Origin: Oribacterium sinus | GTDB lineage: Bacteria > Bacillota > Clostridia > Lachnospirales > Lachnospiraceae | Assembly (NCBI RefSeq): GCF_014202695.1 | Contig: NZ_JACHHH010000003.1 | Coordinates: 186,001 to 250,000, forward strand | Reading direction: 5' to 3' | Length of the DNA stretch: 64,000 bases | Part shown: piece by piece, positions 62,924-64,000 of the stretch | How the letters are laid out: every line of letters starts with the position of its first letter | How positions within the stretch are numbered: the first letter of the stretch is position 1 | Position numbers and translations under genes: made by a program | The notes under the pieces: model-generated | Seen by the model: the letters and a program-made list of their open reading frames with translations, nothing else | Databases searched by the model: none | Told to the model about the DNA's origin: nothing

Positions 62924-64000
62924 TTATACCTCCATAATTACCGGTAAAATCACAGGATTTCTCTTAATCTTCTTCCAAAGGAAGTCGGACAGCCCATCCT
63001 TAATCTGGGTCTTAATCTTACCCCAGTCGCTGACATGGGTGCAAAGACAGTCATCCACCACATCCTGCACCGCCACTCTGGCTTCTTCCATTAAATCCTC
63101 AGACTCCCTCACGTAGACGAAGCCTCGTGAAATCAAATCCGGTCCTGCCATCAGATGTCCTGAATATTTTTCCAGGGTAAGAACCACCACAATGATTCCG
63201 TTCTGTGCCAGGTTCTGACGGTCTCTCAGCACAATATTTCCTACATCTCCGATGCCCAGTCCGTCCACATAAACACCGCCGGCCTGCACCTTTTCTTTGA
63301 TGCTGTAGCTGACTTCTTCTCCATTCGCCGTGAACTCCAGTACATCACCGTTGTCCAGCATCAAGCACTTATCCTTATCTACACCGACAGATTCCGCCAG
63401 CGTTGCTGCAGATCTTCTATGATGAAATTCACCATGGAAGGGTACAGCATACTTGGGCTTTACCAGGGAGTACAAAAGCTTCAAATCCTCTGCGCAAGCA
63501 TGTCCGGAAACGTGGGTATCCTGCATAATCACCTTAGCATGGAGCTTACAAAGTTCATTGACTACTCTATCTACCGCCCGCTCATTTCCGGGAATGGGGT
63601 GAGAAGACATAACCACCACATCATTGGGGCCAATGCTGACCTTCCTATGCATACCGCTGGCCATACGGGAAAGAGCCGCCATAGACTCTCCCTGAGAACC
63701 GGTGGTAATCAGAACAGTCTGCTCATCCGGATAATCCTTTAAGTTTTCAATGTCAATGAGGGTACCTTCCGGGATATGGATATATTCCAGCTCTGAAGCT
63801 ACGGAGATAACATTCACCATGGAACGTCCCTCCACTACAACCTTTCTCTTATACTTTGCGGCAGTGTCGATAATCTGCTGCACACGATCCACATTGGAGG
63901 CAAAGGTTGCCACAATAATTCTGCTATTCTGATGCTCTGCAAAAATCAAATCAAAGGTTCTTCCCACTGTCTTTTCAGACATGGTGAATCCGGGCTTTTG
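62924..64000 (-). CDS. rnj: Ribonuclease J (5' end outside window)
   Basis: Metallo-beta-lactamase/beta-CASP ribonuclease that decays and matures RNA, with 5'-3' exo- and endo-activity. Only the C-terminal ~358 residues are here; the frame continues past 64000, and the ATG at 63982 is internal. The beta-CASP part has ATFASNVDRVQQIID, TTGSQGESMAALSRMASG and HVSGHACAEDL, with VPFHGEFHH as the late metal motif. The C-terminal dimerisation domain is complete. It ends 7 nt before the mltG-like gene. Confidence 0.95.
   Translation of the reverse strand, partial: QKPGFTMSEKTVGRTFDLIFAEHQNSRIIVATFASNVDRVQQIIDTAAKYKRKVVVEGRSMVNVISVASELEYIHIPEGTLIDIENLKDYPDEQTVLITTGSQGESMAALSRMASGMHRKVSIGPNDVVVMSSHPIPGNERAVDRVVNELCKLHAKVIMQDTHVSGHACAEDLKLLYSLVKPKYAVPFHGEFHHRRSAATLAESVGVDKDKCLMLDNGDVLEFTANGEEVSYSIKEKVQAGGVYVDGLGIGDVGNIVLRDRQNLAQNGIIVVVLTLEKYSGHLMAGPDLISRGFVYVRESEDLMEEARVAVQDVVDDCLCTHVSDWGKIKTQIKDGLSDFLWKKIKRNPVILPVIMEV

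Overview
The window looks like a chromosomal segment from an anaerobic, low-to-mid GC Firmicute of the Lachnospiraceae type (an Oribacterium-like genome is my guess; no rRNA gene is present to test it). The basis is the mix of genes: rubrerythrin, reverse rubrerythrin and PerR, an NfnAB-type transhydrogenase, single-chain glycyl-tRNA synthetase, RNase J, a DUF6033-type protein, flagellin and a Firmicute mltG-trmR-trhP block. Most genes lie on the minus strand. There is no transposase, integrase, CRISPR array, rRNA or recognisable tRNA.

Layout. 1-2.8 kb (+): the end of a sugar ABC transporter and tyrA. 2.8-7.6 kb (-): a TIGR04076-like small protein, then an operon of MoxR-type AAA+ ATPase, VWA protein and BspA-like leucine-rich-repeat protein. 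7.8-16 kb (-): ahpC behind a PerR/Fur-type box, a YfbR-like HD nucleotidase, a zinc-ribbon membrane protein, a Bax inhibitor-1 protein, a UvrD-like helicase with a two-component system, and a secreted 3D protein. 16-29 kb: holA, hemW, a GGDEF protein, ilvE, lepA, rpsT behind a near-consensus promoter, comEC, degV and gpmI. 29-31.2 kb (-): rubrerythrin, reverse rubrerythrin and perR with further PerR-type palindromes. 31-41.5 kb: flagellin, rfbC, a pseudouridine synthase, an NCS2 permease, 5-FTHF cyclo-ligase, a DUF6033 protein and a GH2 beta-galactosidase. 41.5-42.5 kb holds no gene. 42.5-64 kb (mostly -): pepT, metA, dacA, a ComEA-like protein, a ThyX-like protein, pepP (+), nfnBA, glyS, recO, era, an M16C protease, a YdcF protein, and the tRNA wobble-uridine block trhP-trmR-mltG-like, ending in a partial RNase J.

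The most interesting part is non-coding. (1) A gene-free stretch of about 750 nt at 41.7-42.5 kb has its own extended -10 promoter, many stem-loops and an internally repeated 15-mer: a candidate large structured RNA. (2) A 197-198 bp nested-palindrome element occurs twice (37837-38034, 50071-50267), with an apparent deletion derivative at 54417-54455. Ten of the 12 core differences fall in predicted unpaired positions. (3) A 43 bp palindromic repeat occurs three times. (4) Several gaps carry unrelated minisatellites (17, 18, 30, 36 and 37 bp units), mostly just upstream of the next gene's ribosome binding site.

Functionally the window combines housekeeping (replication, translation, tRNA modification, glycolysis, amino acid synthesis), a PerR-controlled peroxide defence set, and scattered competence genes (comEC, comEA-like). 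All statements come from reading the sequence; no database or folding search was run.
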